64,000 nucleotides of DNA from JBMYZL01 sp049610385 (GCA_049610385.1 JBMYZL010000012.1:1-64000), one strand, 5' to 3'; counted from the first letter of the stretch, positions 36,132-44,826 are shown. Notes: generated by a model not told the origin, from the sequence alone. A program made the numbers and translations.

Positions 36132-37241
36132 TCAGCTGAACATGTCACGGACTTTCTCGAAAAACCCCCGTTCCTTGTGGTTCTCTGAGGGCTGGAAATT
36201 CTCAGAATCCCGGAATCCTTCCAATATCTGGCGTTCTTCATCACTTAAACTTTGCGGCGTCCAGACATTGATGTTCACCAGCAAATCCCCCGTGCCATAA
36301 CTGTCCACCGCTGGTAAACCCTTGCCGCGAAGCCGTACGATTTTGCCGCTCTGGGTACCCGGCTCAATTTTGATTTTCGCCTTTCCCGTCACCAGCGGAA
36401 CCTCGGCAGATGCACCCAAAGCAACATCTGTGAAGGGCACGTACAAATCGTAGTGGAGGTTTTGGCCATTCCGCTGTAACGATTCATGTGGAACCTCTTC
36501 CACAACAATCAACAAATCCCCTGGCACGCCGCCCATCGGACCTGCATTGCCTTCCCCACGCATGCTCAATTGCATGCCATCTTCCACGCCACCGGGAATT
36601 TTGATGTTGACGATGGCCTCCTCGCGAACCATGCCGTACTCATCTGATCCTGATGGCCGCTTTTTCAGTTGTTGGCCACTTCCAGAACAAACATGGCAAG
36701 TGGTCGCGGTCTGCATCGCACCCAGGATGGTGTTCGTCACCCGTCGAATTTGACCTGTGCCATTGCATGTCGAACAAGTGCTGTACTCAGCTCCCTGAGC
36801 TTGAACTTGACGAAAAACCTTGACCTTTTTCTCCACCCCATTGGCAATCTCTTCCAAAGTCAACTTGACTTTAATCCGGAGATTTGACCCCTTCATGCGC
36901 CGACGACCACCTCCGCCACCTCCGCCACCAAAGGCCCCGCCAAAGATGTCACCAAACTGAGAGAAAATGTCATCCATGTTCATCCCCGCTCCACCACCGA
37001 AACCACCCGCACCACCTTTCACCCCTTCATGACCAAATCGGTCATATCGTGCCCGCTTCTGGTCATCGCTCAGGACTTCATACGCCTCAGCAGCAGCCTT
37101 GAATTTCTCTTCGGCCGAAGGATTGTCAGGATTCTTGTCTGGGTGGAATTTCAAGGCCAATTTCCGATATGCCTTCTTGATGTCTGCACCCGAGGCATTC
37201 TTGCTGACCCCCAACAATTCGTAGTAATCTTGCTTTGCCAT
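36132..37241 (-). CDS. dnaJ: Chaperone DnaJ, two-motif zinc finger form
   Basis: The 369-residue Hsp40 has the J domain with HPD (ALKFHPDKNPDNPSAEEKFK). The Gly/Phe-rich linker contains long Gly runs (GGAGGFGGGAGMNMDDIFSQ). Only two CxxCxGxG motifs are present (CSTCNGTG and CHVCSGSG) where E. coli has four. The peptide-binding domains follow, and the end is ERGFFEKVRDMFS. The two-motif form with this C-terminus is, as I recall, usual in Flavobacteriia. It acts with DnaK and GrpE and follows grpE by 5 bp. Confidence 0.96.
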   Translation of the reverse strand: MAKQDYYELLGVSKNASGADIKKAYRKLALKFHPDKNPDNPSAEEKFKAAAEAYEVLSDDQKRARYDRFGHEGVKGGAGGFGGGAGMNMDDIFSQFGDIFGGAFGGGGGGGGRRRMKGSNLRIKVKLTLEEIANGVEKKVKVFRQVQAQGAEYSTCSTCNGTGQIRRVTNTILGAMQTATTCHVCSGSGQQLKKRPSGSDEYGMVREEAIVNIKIPGGVEDGMQLSMRGEGNAGPMGGVPGDLLIVVEEVPHESLQRNGQNLHYDLYVPFTDVALGASAEVPLVTGKAKIKIEPGTQSGKIVRLRGKGLPAVDSYGTGDLLVNINVWTPQSLSDEERQILEGFRDSENFQPSENHKERGFFEKVRDMFS

Positions 37242-37246
37242 GGGTT

Positions 37247-37831
37247 TCAGCTGCCGACGACCACTTTGGCGTATCGCAATACATGGTCATTCAAACGATA
37301 TCCCTGTTCGACCACATCCACCACTTTCCCAACCAAATCTTCCGATGGTGCCGGAATTCGGGTGATGGCTTCATGGACTTCCACGTCAAAAGGGTCTCCA
37401 GATTCGACTTCCATCGCTTTCAGCCCCTCCGAATTCAAGGTGTTGATGAGTTTGTCTTGGATGAGTTTCATCCCTTCCTGCATCGCCTGTGCGTCCCCAC
37501 CTGCTTTCAATGCCCGCTCGAAGTCATCCATCACTGGCAACATCCGCTCGAGCACATCTTTTGACGCATTCCGAATCAAATCACCGCGCTCACGCATTGA
37601 ACGTTTCCGAAAATTGTCAAACTCCGCATACAACCTCAGATACTTGTCCTGCCAATCTGTTTCGGGAGTGGACACTTTGTCACCCGCGGTGTCACCTCCG
37701 ATTTTTGAATCGACAGCTGAATCCATTTCATTCTGTGCCGATTTCTCCTCAGATTCAGTTGTACTTCCTTCGGTTTCCGCGGCCTCAGCTTCGTGGATTT
37801 CACCTTCGGTAGTCTGCGCTTTCTCTTCCAT
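37247..37831 (-). CDS. grpE: Nucleotide exchange factor GrpE
   Basis: The 194-residue protein has an acidic low-complexity N-terminus (about residues 1-55, EAEAAETEGSTTESEEKS), then the long coiled-coil helix (KYLRLYAEFDNFRKRSMRER) and the beta domain (GDPFDVEVHEAITRIPAPSE). It releases ADP from DnaK. It is in operon with dnaJ. A TTTG lies 19 bp before TACATC just upstream, only a weak promoter match. Confidence 0.96.
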   Translation of the reverse strand: MEEKAQTTEGEIHEAEAAETEGSTTESEEKSAQNEMDSAVDSKIGGDTAGDKVSTPETDWQDKYLRLYAEFDNFRKRSMRERGDLIRNASKDVLERMLPVMDDFERALKAGGDAQAMQEGMKLIQDKLINTLNSEGLKAMEVESGDPFDVEVHEAITRIPAPSEDLVGKVVDVVEQGYRLNDHVLRYAKVVVGS

Positions 37832-37903
37832 GATGTATCATTTGACAGGACTTGACCAAACCTGATGCCAATTCCAACTTCGCGACATCCTGTCAGGCCA
37901 TGA

Positions 37904-38530
37904 TCAGAATTTCGCGACGTATTTGTCGATTTGACGGTGGAGTTCGATTCCACGCAGGTTTTTTGCCACGATGATTCCATCTTCGTTCAGCAAAAAACTC
38001 ATCGGAATGGAGGACACTCCATACATCGCGGCGGCTTCATTGTCCCATTTTTTCAAATCGGAGACATGGTTGCTCCATTTCAAACCGTCCTTTCGAATGG
38101 CATCTTCCCAACGTTCCACGGAATTGTCTAAAGACACGCTGTAGACATCAAAACCACTTGCATTTTTGAATTTGGCGCGTTTGTATTTTTCATACGCGTT
38201 GACCACATTCGGATTTTCTCGCCGACAAGGCCCACACCAACTGGCCCAGAAATCGATCAAGACAATTTGGCCTCGCAAATCGCTCAATTTGATGATTTTG
38301 CCTTTTGGATTGGCCAATTCGATTTCAGGTCCCTCATCACCAATATTCGTGCCCACCCGACCTGTCGGGACCACGGTTTGCATGGTTTCCACTTGCACCG
38401 ATTTCATGGCTATACCCTCCGCTTGGACATTTCCCAGGGATGAATTTTCTGCCCATCCCCAAAGTGCCGCAACAAAGGCCACGCCAGACACCGCGATCAT
38501 CATTTTCATCATATTTGCAAGGTACGACAT
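37904..38530 (-). CDS. TlpA/ResA-like periplasmic thioredoxin
   Basis: The protein has about 208 residues. An N-terminal hydrophobic segment (MMIAVSGVAFVAALWGWA) acts as signal or anchor. An AhpC/TSA-type thioredoxin domain follows, with LIDFWASWCGPCRRENPNVV carrying the CGPC redox pair and the cis-Pro in SSIPMSFLL. It probably reduces or maintains thiols in exported proteins or cytochrome maturation. The start is uncertain: ATG at 38530 is used, but the Met-Met at 38512 or a TTG at 38545 are possible. It follows murA closely. Confidence 0.87.
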   Translation of the reverse strand: MSYLANMMKMMIAVSGVAFVAALWGWAENSSLGNVQAEGIAMKSVQVETMQTVVPTGRVGTNIGDEGPEIELANPKGKIIKLSDLRGQIVLIDFWASWCGPCRRENPNVVNAYEKYKRAKFKNASGFDVYSVSLDNSVERWEDAIRKDGLKWSNHVSDLKKWDNEAAAMYGVSSIPMSFLLNEDGIIVAKNLRGIELHRQIDKYVAKF

Positions 38531-38545
38531 GCCCTCGATTTTCAA

Positions 38546-39862
38546 TCAATCCACCCTTTCAATGCGCGCGCCCAAAGCCCTCAGCCTGTCTTCTATCTTT
38601 TCATAGCCCCGATCAATCTGATTGATGTTGTGAATGACCGATTGTCCTTCAGCTGACAATGCAGCGATGAGCAAGGAGACGCCGGCCCGGATATCGGGAG
38701 AAGTCATGGTCACCCCACGCAGGGGACTCCTGCGGTCAAGCCCAATGACCGTGGCACGATGCGGATCGCAAAGGATGATTTGCGCGCCCATATCAATCAA
38801 TTTGTCGACGAAAAACAGCCTGGACTCGAACATCTTTTGATGAATCAAAACACTTCCGTGAGCTTGGGTGGCGGTCACAAGAATGATGGACAACAAATCT
38901 GGTGTAAAACCTGGCCAAGGCGCATCACTCACAGTCAAGATGCTCCCATCGATGAATGTATCAATCTCGTAGCGGTGTTGCGCTGGCACGAAGATGTCAT
39001 CACCCCTCCGTTCCAATTGAATTCCCAATCGCCGGAACACCCCAGGAATCACACCGAGCTCATCATAGGCAACATCCTTGATGGTGATTTCACTTGCCGT
39101 CATGGCCGCCAGTCCGATGAAACTCCCAATTTCAATCATGTCTGGCAAACAACGATGTTCCGTTCCCCCCAGCGATTCAACGCCCTTTATCGTAAGCAAA
39201 TTCGACCCGATGCCTTGAATGTTTCCACCCATTCGGTTGATCATTTTGCACAACTGCTGTAGGTAAGGCTCACATGCCGCATTGTAAATTGTGGTGGTGC
39301 CTTCTGCCAAACAAGCAGCCATCACCAAATTTGCCGTGCCAGTCACGGAAGCTTCATCCAGCAACAAATCCGTTCCCTTCAACCGAGAACTGCCTTTGAT
39401 GCTCGCCTTGAAAAAGCCTGTCACCTGATCATAGTCGAAGGTGGCCCCCAGCGCCTCCATGCCCAGAAAGTGCGTATCCAGGCGCCGCCGTCCGATTTTG
39501 TCACCCCCTGGACGTGGAAGTGCACCTTTGCCAAACCTTGCCAGCATGGGTCCCAAAATCATCACCGATCCGCGAAGGGCCCCACCTTTTTGGCGAAACT
39601 CTTCACTGTCAAAGAAATCCAAGTTCACCTCATCCGCTTGGAACTGCCAGGCACCGTGGGATTTTTTTTTCGTTTTGACCCCGATTGCACCCAGCAATGC
39701 AATCAACTTGTTGACATCCACAATGTCCGGTAAATTGGAAATGGTGACCGGCTCAGGCGTGAGCAATACCGCACACAAAATTTGAAGGGCCTCATTTTTG
39801 GCCCCTTGTGGGGTCACCTCACCGGCCAATGGCCGTCCGCCTTGAATGATAAAACTCGACAT
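38546..39862 (-). CDS. murA: UDP-N-acetylglucosamine 1-carboxyvinyltransferase, Asp-type active site
   Basis: The 438-residue enzyme transfers enolpyruvate to UDP-GlcNAc, the first committed step of peptidoglycan synthesis. The N-terminus has Lys22-Asn23 (GAKNEALQI), and Arg97 lies in GGALRGSV. At the loop position where E. coli has the fosfomycin-target Cys115, the sequence reads RPGGDKIGRRRLDTHFLG, with Asp121 (codon 39502-39500). Asp at this site supports catalysis in other bacteria and gives intrinsic fosfomycin resistance. Fold motifs are otherwise complete. Confidence 0.95.
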   Translation of the reverse strand: MSSFIIQGGRPLAGEVTPQGAKNEALQILCAVLLTPEPVTISNLPDIVDVNKLIALLGAIGVKTKKKSHGAWQFQADEVNLDFFDSEEFRQKGGALRGSVMILGPMLARFGKGALPRPGGDKIGRRRLDTHFLGMEALGATFDYDQVTGFFKASIKGSSRLKGTDLLLDEASVTGTANLVMAACLAEGTTTIYNAACEPYLQQLCKMINRMGGNIQGIGSNLLTIKGVESLGGTEHRCLPDMIEIGSFIGLAAMTASEITIKDVAYDELGVIPGVFRRLGIQLERRGDDIFVPAQHRYEIDTFIDGSILTVSDAPWPGFTPDLLSIILVTATQAHGSVLIHQKMFESRLFFVDKLIDMGAQIILCDPHRATVIGLDRRSPLRGVTMTSPDIRAGVSLLIAALSAEGQSVIHNINQIDRGYEKIEDRLRALGARIERVD

Positions 39863-40027
39863 GAATTCGGTCGTTTTTTTCGCTCTGTTCTGGAATCAAT
39901 TGTGAATGAGTGGAGGCATTGACCGCTCCCTTGCAAGTAAAAGACACAGGTTTCAACGGTGGGGCCTCCGTCAATATTTTATCGACAGCCCCCCTTGGAG
40001 AACCCAACCGAAAGGCATCGAAACCAA

Positions 40028-40648
40028 TCAGCGCTTCTTTTTTCCACCCCGACGGCGATCGAGGGCATCACTGGTCTTGCGCTTGCTCTTCAGCACTTCT
40101 GCAGAGCTGACCAACTCGGCATCTTCAGGCAGCGCCAATTTACCACCCGACAACTCCTTGATTTGCTCACCGATGAACGCGTTTTCAACCGTACCTCGAT
40201 TCCAAGTCAGGAAGTGGCGTTTCATCAAATTGGCAATGGTCAATACCAAAGCGTTGCGCTCCTCACCCTCCGGATATTCACAAGCCTTGTGTATCAACTC
40301 CCTGGTCAATTTGCCATAGTGCCCCAGCCTCGACTTCTCGTCTGGATAGTTCATTCTGTCAGGGGCCTCTTCCCGGGTTTCTTTCGCTGGCTTGGGAAAT
40401 GGTGAATCCACATCCAATTCATAACCCGCCATCATATGCAGTTGATCCCAAAGTTTCTTTTGCACAGCTTCCTCTTCTCCTTGCTGGGGGACCACATTTT
40501 TCATGACACTTACAATCGCAGCAGCACATTTCGTCCGCTCCTCCCGATCTGTCAAGCTGAGTGCGTGTTCGACCATTTGGTGAATGGAGCGTCCATATTC
40601 GGGAATCGCCAAATCTGCCCGAACGCTGTTGTAGGTCATTTCTGCCAT
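40028..40648 (-). CDS. DUF4290 family protein
   Basis: The 206-residue protein starts MAEMTYNSVRADLAIPEYGR. The IPEYGRxIxxMV motif and a predicted all-helical body are typical of DUF4290, found in Bacteroidota. The basic tail KTSDALDRRRGGKKKR ends the protein. Its function is unknown. An upstream in-frame extension overlaps the ACP phosphodiesterase gene and is not used; even so the start lies 13 bp inside that gene. Confidence 0.82.
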   Translation of the reverse strand: MAEMTYNSVRADLAIPEYGRSIHQMVEHALSLTDREERTKCAAAIVSVMKNVVPQQGEEEAVQKKLWDQLHMMAGYELDVDSPFPKPAKETREEAPDRMNYPDEKSRLGHYGKLTRELIHKACEYPEGEERNALVLTIANLMKRHFLTWNRGTVENAFIGEQIKELSGGKLALPEDAELVSSAEVLKSKRKTSDALDRRRGGKKKR

Positions 40649-41250
40649 GTGCGCAAAGGTAGGCAAGGTGGTGTTTGAGACGAAATGTCTTCCATCAAGT
40701 CGGTAAACATTTGCTCGAACAAAAACGTTAACTCTGCCTCCCAACGTTTCCAAACGTCCATCAATTGAACCAAATCGGTAGGCCACGCAATCCGCGAATC
40801 CATGGCTGCACAAACTTCACGCATGGTCTCCGGATCAGCGTAACCCACTAACCAATCGTTTTGCCTCAAGGCGTGCAAATATCGCCTGCGGCGATCGGGC
40901 ATGTGCTGAATTTGGCTTTCCAATCGGTCCATGGCCTCATCCGCAAAGCCACGGAGTCCCCCCAAGCATTGCACCCAATCTCCAAAAGAACGGGCCAACA
41001 AGTGGTCGTGTAACATGTCCAAAGCCACACCAGACATGCGGCCAAAAACAGGTCGCAGCAGTCGGCGTGACTGCTCACTCGCAGGATGCGTGTCAGCGGA
41101 GGCGTCAATTTGTCGATGGAGCAAAACACCCTCAGCAATCCTTGGAGGCAACACCTCCCATTGACGACCCTTCACGGCATCCCCAATGAAATTGCCAACA
41201 AGCAACTCAGGTTCCAATCCGCCCAGAACCATGTGCGCCAAATCATTCAT
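40636..41250 (-). CDS. Acyl carrier protein phosphodiesterase (AcpH family)
   Basis: The 204-residue protein starts MNDLAHMVLGGLEPELLVGN. The HD-like helical fold motifs NFIGDAVKG, LHRQIDASADTHPA and DMLHDHLLARSFGDW match AcpH, which removes 4'-phosphopantetheine from ACP. The ATG six codons upstream (41268) is an alternative. It overlaps DUF4290 at its 3' end. Confidence 0.87.
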   Translation of the reverse strand: MNDLAHMVLGGLEPELLVGNFIGDAVKGRQWEVLPPRIAEGVLLHRQIDASADTHPASEQSRRLLRPVFGRMSGVALDMLHDHLLARSFGDWVQCLGGLRGFADEAMDRLESQIQHMPDRRRRYLHALRQNDWLVGYADPETMREVCAAMDSRIAWPTDLVQLMDVWKRWEAELTFLFEQMFTDLMEDISSQTPPCLPLRTWQK

Positions 41251-41314
41251 GCCACCAAAGGTCGCCATCTCTGCGGCCCGCTTTCGCTTGGCATCAAAAA
41301 AATCTCGCCGGACA

Positions 41315-41345
41315 TTTGTGGAATGGACAGGGTTGCTTAAATTTG
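41315..41345 (+). promoter_or_regulatory. Consensus Bacteroidota promoter of tRNA-Gly
   Basis: TTTG (41315-41318), a 19-bp spacer and TAAATTTG (41338-41345) match the TTTG-N19-TANNTTTG consensus at every fixed position. The mature tRNA begins 27 bp downstream. Confidence 0.85.
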
Positions 41346-41372
41346 CCGTCCGCTTGATGCGTCAGGCGCATT

Positions 41373-41445
41373 GCGAGAATAGCTCAGCTGGTAGAGCACA
41401 ACCTTGCCAAGGTTGGGGTCGCGAGTTCGAATCTCGTTTCTCGCT
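41373..41445 (+). tRNA. tRNA-Gly (anticodon GCC)
   Basis: The 73-nt cloverleaf has acceptor GCGAGAA/TTCTCGC with U73, the expected Gly discriminator. The D arm includes AGCTCAGCTGGTAGAGC. The anticodon stem CAACC/GGTTG encloses loop TTGCCAA (GCC). The T arm is GCGAG-TTCGAAT-CTCGT. No CCA is encoded. Positions 41398-41436, the 3' half, recur exactly at 44746-44784. Confidence 0.96.
41398..41436 (+). repeat. Left copy of 39-bp tRNA-Gly 3'-half direct repeat (putative att site)
   Basis: The 39-bp sequence, from the anticodon stem to the T arm of tRNA-Gly, is identical to 44746-44784 about 3.3 kb away. Integrases of many phages and genomic islands use precisely this part of tRNA genes as attB. 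Confidence 0.7.
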
Positions 41446-41452
41446 CGAAGAA

Positions 41453-41480
41453 AAGCCTTCCACTACGGGAGGCTTCTTTC
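41453..41480 (+). terminator. Rho-independent terminator after tRNA-Gly
   Basis: AAGCCTTCC (41453-41461) pairs with GGGAGGCTT (41467-41475) as a 9-bp stem with one G-T pair and a 5-nt loop, followed by the T-rich CTTTC. It lies 8 bp after the tRNA. Confidence 0.7.
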
Positions 41481-41551
41481 GTTCGTATGGCAAGGGTTTC
41501 CAAGGGTCGGAATCATTGGAAATCTGACTGATTTAACAGGGGTTGACTTCA

Positions 41552-42104
41552 ATGGAAGTTCTCTACCAACTCAAAGGGACAGCCTCTCAAAGAGATTTAC
41601 ATGAGGTCAGCTCAGTGGCTGTTGCTTGCCTACTTCATGGCACCGGCTACCTAACATGCTTACACCTCAGATCGGAAGCAACAGCTTCTCAAGCATATCG
41701 GAAGGCCTTTTGACGTGCTCAACACCCTTTGCTCCTCTGCATGGGCCTTTGCTGGGGCTGTCATCTTCCAAGGCCTCGACAAAGAACTCGCTGTTTTTGC
41801 GAAGGGGAATGCCTACTCCTCCCAAGACTTGATGGCGATTACTGAAGAGGAAACAAGAACAGAAATCCCGGTGGACAACAGCTTTCGCGCTCTGGGTGCC
41901 TCTCTGAGCTCCTTTCGACGATGAAGGAATCTTCTTCCACAACCAACTCCGAAAGGCTCATTGAGCCATTTCTTGGACACCGCAGGGTACTTCATCGTGC
42001 ACGATGGAATCTACGTGGACCCCATCGCATTCGACTCAACTCACGATATCATGAAAGAGCTCGCAATGGAGCAGTCCGGCACAGAAGACCTGTTCGGTCT
42101 TTGA
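41552..42104 (+). pseudogene. Possible decayed gene of unknown family
   Basis: A 53-codon frame from ATG 41552 (MEVLYQLKGTASQRDLHEVS) ends at 41713. A second frame (41715-41924) reads CSSAWAFAGAVIFQGLDKEL and ends in TGA. The same frame, read through that stop, continues LDTAGYFIVHDGIYVDPIAF and then STHDIMKELAMEQSGTEDLF to a final TGA at 42102-42104. The peptides look protein-like but the reading needs a frameshift and a stop to be bypassed. I do not recognise the family. This covers most of the gap between tRNA-Gly and the secreted protein gene. Confidence 0.35.
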
Positions 42105-42155
42105 TGCAGTACCTCTTACACAAACTGTAAAACTGATGACAATCGTTTCATGGCA

Positions 42156-44237
42156 CTATTCACATATGACCCCAAAACTGCTCAGTAACTCCAGTAAATC
42201 TGCAGTATTCACAGCACCGCTTCCATCAATATCAGCCGCGTTACAAGCATCGTCTGAGGACGAATCAAATATGCATGAACCGTCATCCGAGATGGCCGCA
42301 GCGTCATAGTTACTCGCGTCCGCGTATGTGCATCCCAGACCCGTAATGTCATAACAAGCCGAGGTAGTGGTACATCCGTTTTCCTGAACTTCTAACGCAT
42401 AGCTTCCATTGGTAGAAGGGCTAAATAGTTGTCCTGTCTCACCTGGAATGGGGGCATTTTCATTTTCACAGTCCAGCCATTGATATTGAGCACCATTTGA
42501 TTGGGAAAGCAATTGAATTGAAAGATCGAACACGGCCGCTTCCTCAGAGAAATACGTTAAATCAGTCGTAACAATTGAGTCACACCCAGTGACAGAAGTA
42601 AAAGTGTCGGTGTACACGCCCGAAGACGTATATGTGCTTGCCCCAACGGTAACAGGAGTACCTGGACATTCGGTGAGTACTTGCTCAAAATAAACGCTGT
42701 TGTTAATCGTTAAATCTAGTAAGATTAACGAATCACAACCCTCCACCGAGGACAAGTTGAATGACGCCATATTGTTTGATTCCGTGTAAGTAATTCCGTC
42801 AATCCATGTGAAGGAGTCACAAGCCACATGTGTATCCGTCGTTGTTGTAGGCTCTCCAAGGCAACCATAATCCAAACCCAGACGTATGATTGGAGCGTAG
42901 TAACCAGTGAATCCACCGAGATACAACTGATCTGCATAAACAACGGAGCCTATTGAAAGAAACTCCTGCTGATGAGTGAACGAATGCTTTGGGGATTCAA
43001 GGACAGCCCCATCACCGTCGTAACTTACAACAAGTAGATATTGTGTCGAAGGTTCAAGTGCACTTAAAACCCCACCCGTCGCTACATCAATTAAGGTTTC
43101 GGAAATGAGGGTATTGGGCACAGCAGCGTCAGATGGGCTGATCGTGTGTGACGCTGTACCCACCACTGTAAAAGCATCGTATGACGTTTCGTTTCCTGTT
43201 AATGTTCCATTGGGCTTATAAAGCAACATTGAGAACGTCTCACCCTCAAAGGCATCGGCATTTGCTAGAGCGAAAGTTCCTTCTACTGATTCTCCACTGA
43301 ATCCGTTGGGGCCCGTAATATAAGCTGCTCCTTGATCTTGACGGTATCCTCCAATGGCAAAGTCATCATCATTCATACCAATCCACGAAAGGTTTGTCAA
43401 ATCATTATTGTCCAAACTAAACAAGTCCTGGGTAATCTCGAATGGCACAACCAACGACTCGGTTGGATTGATTGAGCTCCAGTAAATGCCCTCATAGGAC
43501 CCTATGATTGTTGGAGTATAAGTCCCTTCAAAATAAACCAGTGTCTCTGAGAGTGGCGGAATTGTGGAGATAGATTCAGTGAAGGATATGACATCACCTG
43601 AAGGGTCAACAATTGACAATTTGACATTCACGTTGCTTGCAGTGGTTACATCGTTATTCAAAATATTGACCGCCATATTATTTAACGGAATGACTTGGTC
43701 CAGAGGTGTGCTGTATGCATAAGTCAACCTGGGCGAATCCAAGTTCCTAGGCACAAAAGAAACGTTTACCGAATTTCCCTGATCCATTTCGTCAGTAAGC
43801 AGTTGCCCATCATCAAAAGACAGAAATATCGACGGAATCGTAATCAAATCTGCATTGGGACCACCTAACATATTCATGCTGTTTCCGTCTGTATTATCGA
43901 TGACGATACAGCCGATTGCTCCTTGAAGTTGTGCTTCGTAAATCTTAATGGTAAACTGACAATCACCTCGGCGGACCAAGGCTACCTTACCTGTCAAATC
44001 TGTTGTTACCGTGGAGCAGGCGAGAGAATCTCCTGAGCTCGTGAAGGCCCACTCCAAATCCCCTGTCACAGTCGAAGACAGGTGAGTTGGTCCAAAGTCG
44101 ACTGGGTGACCATAGGAATATTCTCCTGATATGTTGCCTGGACTATTCACGATGAAGTCCATTGGTGTTACAAGCTGTTGCCCGTAGCCAGGGATTAAAG
44201 CCAATAAAAACCCAACAAGCCCAAATAGTTTCCTCAT
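42156..44237 (-). CDS. Secreted PA-domain protein with dockerin-like C-terminal tag
   Basis: The 693-residue protein starts MRKLFGLVGFLLALIPGYGQ, a signal peptide; the upstream open frame is ignored. A protease-associated (PA) domain covers about residues 35-160 (GKVALVRRGDCQFTIKIYEA, then GAIGCIVIDNTDG). The middle contains beta-rich repeats (CDSFTWIDGITYTESNN, CDSLILLDLTI) of the kind seen in large Bacteroidota surface proteins. The end carries GCTYADASNYDAAAISDDGS and finally ADIDGSGAVNTADLLELLSS. No peptidase catalytic motif was found, and no classic type IX CTD. It is the only intact gene between the tRNA-Gly repeats. Confidence 0.82.
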   Translation of the reverse strand: MRKLFGLVGFLLALIPGYGQQLVTPMDFIVNSPGNISGEYSYGHPVDFGPTHLSSTVTGDLEWAFTSSGDSLACSTVTTDLTGKVALVRRGDCQFTIKIYEAQLQGAIGCIVIDNTDGNSMNMLGGPNADLITIPSIFLSFDDGQLLTDEMDQGNSVNVSFVPRNLDSPRLTYAYSTPLDQVIPLNNMAVNILNNDVTTASNVNVKLSIVDPSGDVISFTESISTIPPLSETLVYFEGTYTPTIIGSYEGIYWSSINPTESLVVPFEITQDLFSLDNNDLTNLSWIGMNDDDFAIGGYRQDQGAAYITGPNGFSGESVEGTFALANADAFEGETFSMLLYKPNGTLTGNETSYDAFTVVGTASHTISPSDAAVPNTLISETLIDVATGGVLSALEPSTQYLLVVSYDGDGAVLESPKHSFTHQQEFLSIGSVVYADQLYLGGFTGYYAPIIRLGLDYGCLGEPTTTTDTHVACDSFTWIDGITYTESNNMASFNLSSVEGCDSLILLDLTINNSVYFEQVLTECPGTPVTVGASTYTSSGVYTDTFTSVTGCDSIVTTDLTYFSEEAAVFDLSIQLLSQSNGAQYQWLDCENENAPIPGETGQLFSPSTNGSYALEVQENGCTTTSACYDITGLGCTYADASNYDAAAISDDGSCIFDSSSDDACNAADIDGSGAVNTADLLELLSSFGVICE

Positions 44238-44745
44238 CTCAAGTCTGTTTTGATTCACCTCCAAATCAGCGTATAATTTACGATTAATTTGCGTGTTGTA
44301 CAAACCAGGCCCGTTATGTCTCAATGACATTGGAGATCGGCGCAAATAAAATTGCGATCTCAAAAGGGGACTGGAAATTTTAGTCCAAAAGGAAGACACA
44401 ATATTCCTGACAACCTAGGCATATCCTTCACCTTCAGCATCGGGCCTTCAAGGTTCCTCAAATAGCCCAAGCTCAATGCGAGGCGTGCATGACTCATAGC
44501 TTGTTACAGAACCATCAGGGAGCCTGTGCGCTTGTAAAGCTCAATAGCTCCAGTGGGTCTGAACGAGCAAAGCGTTTGGTTCGATTGCAACTGCTTCGAT
44601 TGCTTGGTGTACCGACCCCAAATTGTCTTCAAGTAATCGCTGTTGTTAGGCCCTCCTGTGCCTGTGAAGATGCTGACATACTACCTGACTTCGCAATTGC
44701 CTCAACTTAAATCACTCAAAAATGGTGACTTACGACCCTCAAAAT
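44238..44745. other. About 500 bp without a supported gene
   Basis: Only short overlapping frames are seen, for example a 73-codon plus-strand frame at 44489-44710 with no recognisable family. The stretch nearest 44237 contains the upstream region of the minus-strand secreted protein, with an AT-rich part near 44265-44290. No clear TTTG/TANNTTTG pair was found for it. Confidence 0.4.
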
Positions 44746-44793
44746 ACAACCTTGCCAAGGTTGGGGTCGCGAGTTCGAATCTCGATTCTCGCA
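44746..44793 (+). repeat. Right copy: truncated tRNA-Gly 3' half
   Basis: Positions 44746-44784 match 41398-41436 exactly. One mismatch (A for T) is followed by TTCTCGC, completing the acceptor 3' strand, with A instead of T as discriminator. There is no D arm or 5' acceptor strand upstream, so it cannot fold as a tRNA. A hairpin and T-run follow directly. Confidence 0.9.
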
Positions 44794-44800
44794 CAAAAAT

Positions 44801-44826
44801 CTTCGGGATGACCGAGGTTTTTTTTT
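44801..44826 (+). terminator. Terminator after the truncated tRNA-Gly copy
   Basis: CTTCGG (44801-44806) pairs with CCGAGG (44812-44817), including one G-T pair, over a 5-nt loop. A run of nine T follows (44818-44826). Its sequence differs from the terminator after the intact tRNA. Confidence 0.6.

Larger units (their letters stand above)
41398..44784. mobile_element. Putative remnant integrative element bounded by tRNA-Gly repeats
   Basis: The segment between the two 39-bp repeats holds a decayed frame and the 693-residue secreted protein gene, which looks more AT-rich than the flanking housekeeping genes. No integrase, excisionase or transposase was found. It may be a decayed island, a passively mobilised cassette, or the product of a tRNA-mediated duplication. 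The boundaries are exact only as far as the repeats are. Confidence 0.45.

Noticed and set aside
41398..44784. Calling the tRNA-flanked segment a complete prophage or ICE
   Set aside because: No integrase, replication, packaging or conjugation gene is present; only an element remnant is supportable.
44746..44793. Second functional tRNA-Gly
   Set aside because: The 5' acceptor strand and D arm are missing, so it cannot form a cloverleaf.
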